DNA from: Brasenia schreberi | Taxonomy: Eukaryota > Streptophyta > Magnoliopsida > Nymphaeales > Cabombaceae | NCBI GenBank assembly: GCA_036023115.1 | Contig: JAYKKT010000088.1 | Span: 2,493,501-2,557,500, forward strand | DNA length: 64,000 nucleotides | Direction: 5' to 3' | Shown: positions 60,770 through 64,000 of the stretch, in pieces | How the letters are laid out: each line of letters opens with the position of its first letter | How positions within the stretch are numbered: the first letter of the stretch is position 1 | Made by a program: the position numbers and the translations under genes | Notes under the pieces: model-generated | The model's input: only the letters and a program-made list of their open reading frames with translations | The model's database searches: none | Told to the model about the DNA's origin: nothing

Positions 60770-61454
60770 CACAACAACTACTACAACAACAACTAAGCCT
60801 TTTCCCATACTAGATGGGGTGAGCTACATGGATTCTTTGTTTCCACATATCTCTATCGTGTGCTATGTTAGCAGTTAACTCCCAATAAGTTAGATCATTC
60901 TTTATTGTTTCTTTCCAACACTTTTGTGGTCGTCCTCTACCTCTTTTAATACTTTCCAAATTTAATTTTTCTAACTTTCTTACAGGTTCTTCTTTTGATC
61001 TTCTTTCTATATGTCCAAACCACCTTAAACGATGTTCTCTCATTTTATCCTCTATTGATGCCACTCCTAATTTGTTTCTAATAACCTCATTATGTATATG
61101 ATCTTTTCTTATATGACCACTCATCCATCTCAACATCTTCATTTCTGTCACAGACATCTTTTGTACATGTTGATGATTAACTGACCAACACTTAGAACCA
61201 TAAAACATGGCAGGCCTAATTGCTGCTCTATAATATTTACCTTTTAATTTTAATGGTATCTTCTTATCACAAAGAATACCTGATGCTTCTCTCCATTTTA
61301 ACCAACCAGCATTAATTCTATGCGTAACATCTCCATCAAATCACTCTGAAAAATTGACTCTAGGTATTTAAAACTTTTCTTTTGGAGAATGCAGTGTGTG
61401 CCGATTTTAATTTCTATGTCCTCTGAAGTAACAAAATGATCAAACTTACATTCC
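60770..61454 (-). mobile_element. 5'-truncated RTE LINE with 16-bp TSD
   Basis: ATAAATGGTACATGCC occurs at 60754-60769 and 61455-61470, exactly flanking the element. On the minus strand the 3' end carries the GTT-rich tail. A 132-codon open frame (61208-60810) includes MKMLRWMSGHIRKDHIHNEV, RLRWFGHIERRSKEEPVRKL and GRPQKCWKETIKNDL. It is the best preserved LINE coding segment here and the perfect TSD suggests a fairly recent insertion. Confidence 0.92.
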
Positions 61455-61470
61455 ATAAATGGTACATGCC

Positions 61471-62929
61471 TAATATACGAAATTTTCATAGCAAAAGATT
61501 TAAAAAGAATATCAATTGCATTGAGATATGTAAATCTAGATTAAAAAAAAAGAAACATGGGTTGAACAAGTAAATAAATCATGGTTTTGCACAATTAACA
61601 ATTGCCAACCTGGCTAAGGACTCCACTCATATCTTTAAGGCCGTGAGTTCAATACCCGCGGCGTGCATCTAGCTTTGGTTTCCCCAGACAGGCTGTATGG
61701 AGCTAACGATGATCTCCCAGCGCTATTGCTTATCATGTTAATCCTACACGCTACAGCTATGCCACATTGGTACTTCTATTGGGGAGTGCTGGCTCGACTG
61801 CATCAACGACCGTATCAGTAACATATTTATTTATTTGTGTTCTCTCTCTCTCTATATATATATAAGGAGAGAGAGAAAAACCACACACAACCATACATAA
61901 TATATATAGAAAGTGAATGGTAAATATGCACATTTAAACATCAATGATTTCATTGGTGAGTTTAGTTATTAAACTTTAAAATCAAAAAGTCAAAATATTT
62001 TAATACTTTTTACATGTGTATTAAATACATCAACGCTCCCCCCCCCTCTCTCTCTCTATATATATATATTCTCTTTCTGTCTGTTTTTATGGAGAGAGAT
62101 AATGACACTTTGACTTTCGTATGCATCATGAGAGAGTGGTTAATATTTATAAATTTAAAAAGATATTTGAAAAAGTAAAAGTAAAAAGATAATCGTATAA
62201 AAGTCCCGCCTCAATTTTCCATTGAATGTAGAGAAGCATGTAATGTTACTTGTGTCCACAAACTAATTTCTCTCTCTCTCTACATGAAACCTGATTAAGA
62301 TAAAGTTCATAATACCAAATCCAATTAATTGGATTCAGAATCGAATACATAGTGGTGATATTGATGCCCTTGTTTTGTGGTTTGCTTCATGGCACTTTGC
62401 CTTATGGATAAATACAACTATACGGCACCGGTTCTTAACCTATCGGACGGTTTGACCCGAAACTGAAACTGGTTAGAAACCGGCTAAATTCAGAATCGGA
62501 TCTGAGTCTAGAACCAGGACTGTCCGGTTCGGTTTCGGTTTCGCCTTTATAAAACCAAAACCAAAACTAAATTGAAACCAATGGTTTCAATATTTTTTTT
62601 TGTAATTTTTAAATTTTGCAAATAAAAATGCCGATTTCGGACTCAAACATAAACCACCTTAGAATTGACAGGTTTAAAACCGGAACTGGTCCTGAGCCGG
62701 TTCAGTTACAATTCAAGGTTTCCACCATGAGCTATAGACTTTAAGTTGATCTTTGAAATTTTGAGCGAGGCGAACCATCAACCTCGGCTCAATGTAGATC
62801 CATCACTGCTAACAATTCATACCAACAAGGCACAAGGACCCAGAGCTCTCTCGGACTCAAAAGAAAGAATCTTCAAGTTGAAGGTCAAGAGTTCGATAGA
62901 CAAACGACAGACATATGATCAACCCAATT
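61471..62929. other. Repeat-rich intergenic DNA
   Basis: Contains a SINE-like unit (61600-61810) and short (CT)n/(AT)n tracts at 61845-61875 and 62046-62070. At 62130-62260 is a patch resembling 35415-35540 (ATAAATTTAAAxxGATATTTGAAAAAG). At 62430-62730 is DNA dense in CCGGTTC / GAACCGG words like the MITE ends. No gene is seen. Confidence 0.5.
61600..61810 (+). mobile_element. tRNA-like SINE, longer variant
   Basis: CAACCTGGCTAAGGACTCCA (A-box-like), GGCCGTGAGTTCAATACCCG (B-box), GCGTGCATCTAGCTTTGG, and then a 120-bp body ending GGGGAGTGCTGGCTCGACTG. It shares the head order with 62930-63048 and 10811-10912. Confidence 0.6.
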
Positions 62930-63048
62930 CTTTTTTTTTTGGTTACAATGTGGAGGTTGAGGCTAGATGCATGCCTCAGGTATCGAAATGACGACCTTTA
63001 ACTTATGAGTCGACCCGCTAGCCAAGTGAGCTCTTGCCCTTTGTGCCT
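62930..63048 (-). mobile_element. tRNA-derived SINE with A-tail
   Basis: Minus strand: GGCAAGAGCTCACTTGGCTA (A-box), GGTCGTCATTTCGATACCTG (B-box), GCATGCATCTAGCCTCAACC, TCCACATTGTAACC and a poly-A run. The flanks GATCAACCCAATT and GGTCAACCTCATT look like an imperfect TSD. Confidence 0.75.
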
Positions 63049-63431
63049 GGTCAACCTCATTTTATCAAAAAAATAAATTATACGAGGCTTTGTAGATCAT
63101 CTTGGCCATCACATGCTACATCATAATTAGGTTTTAATCTAGATTCCATTATTTTGACCAAACTGAGGTCTACGAAAGAAAAAGTCTACGAAAGAGCATA
63201 AGATTTATATTATTGTGTCAGTTTTTGCTAAAGTCCATACTAATCCATACAAAATATTGCTTTAGAAATTTCTCGGTGACAGAAAATAATAGTAATATAT
63301 TGAAGTTTGACAATAAAAAATCATGTTTAATTTCGTAAATTGCGCCAAATTTATGGATCACCATCTGAAATGCCAAAGTTTTTTTACTTAGTTGTCATGC
63401 AACTATATGCCATACAGGTGTATGAGCTTGT

Positions 63432-63432
63432 T

Positions 63433-63471
<39 letters not shown>

Positions 63472-63513
63472 GACACACACATAGGCACACACTCACATTT
63501 ATATATGTGTGTG

Positions 63514-63596
<83 letters not shown>
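63432..63596. repeat. (CT)n-(AC)n-(AT)n compound microsatellite
   Basis: CT, then CA with interruptions, then a long TA tract. The same order of motifs is seen in intron tracts elsewhere in the window. Confidence 0.95.
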
Positions 63597-63601
<5 letters not shown>

Positions 63602-63653
63602 GAGAGAGTAGTGTTATATATATAAATAGAGAGAGAGTAGTGTTATCTCACAC

Positions 63654-64000
63654 TAGAGGTGTTCATAGTCAGGTTTGGCTCAGTTCTAGTATCGACTTTG
63701 AATCAAACTGTTATTATCGGTTCTTAGCTTTCAGATAACCAAATTAAACTGTGCCATGGAACCAAACCAAACTGATCATTCCTGTTCGGTTCGATTATGA
63801 ACTGTGATTCTTCTTATTTTAGGGTTTAGCTAAATACATAATATTATTTTTATCATACTATTTGGATTTATGGCCTGGTTTTAATAGTATATAAGATTAT
63901 AAACTCATATATATATATATATATACATACATATTCTATAAATGGGTAAACTTATAAAGATTTATATCATATAGTATATAAACTTTATATATGTATATGT
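63654..64000. mobile_element. Second copy of the hAT-like MITE, cut by the window end
   Basis: Starts TAGAGGTGTTCATAG and continues with GAACCAAACCAAACTG, GGTTCGGTTCGATTATGAAC, TTAGCTAAATACATAATATT and ATATAAACTTTATATATGT. This is the same order as 27357-27735. The right end is outside the window. Confidence 0.75.

Overview
The window is nuclear DNA from a flowering plant. The evidence is five plant-type protein genes with GT-AG introns (four of them intron-rich), introns swollen by transposons, and abundant (AT)n, (CT)n and (AC)n microsatellites. Retained RTE-type LINEs, tRNA-derived SINEs, Ty1/copia elements and hAT elements fit the same picture. I cannot name the species; nothing seen points to a crop grass or to Arabidopsis.

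Layout. 2.0-10.2 kb (+): a three-exon gene for a small conserved-looking protein of unknown function. Its leader carries two back-to-back upstream ORFs, its upstream region carries a perfect 228-bp tandem duplication, and its 6-kb first intron holds a decayed hAT transposon. 11.5-26.5 kb (-): an eight-exon ATAD3-type mitochondrial AAA+ ATPase whose 10.6-kb intron 4 contains an old copia element with a young one (one LTR difference, perfect TSD) at its edge. 26.5-29.3 kb: intergenic, with a SINE, a hAT-like MITE and a LINE scrap. 29.3-37.6 kb (+): the proteasome lid subunit RPN9. 39.2-42.0 kb (-): a type I DnaJ/HSP40 of the ANJ1 class with a farnesylation box. 43.0-46.1 kb (+): a full-length but dead RTE LINE with target-site duplications. 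46.6-54.3 kb (-): phosphomevalonate kinase, with a leader intron and an 8-bp first coding exon. 57.0-57.3 kb (+): an intronless LYR-motif protein. 57.3-64.0 kb: repeats only.

The genes are unrelated housekeeping functions (mitochondrial membrane ATPase, proteasome, chaperone, mevalonate pathway, mitochondrial LYR protein) and do not form a pathway cluster. The interesting material is the transposon record. One LINE lineage appears as a 3.15-kb full-length copy, a 5'-truncated copy with a 16-bp TSD, a 35-bp tail-only insertion with a 20-bp TSD, and a 185-bp internally deleted copy with its own TSD. There is also a dispersed set of tRNA-like SINE-type elements and a hAT element with clustered palindromic subterminal repeats. 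I found no convincing new biochemical system. All exon models come from reading splice sites and frames by eye, and family names come from remembered similarity, not from a search.
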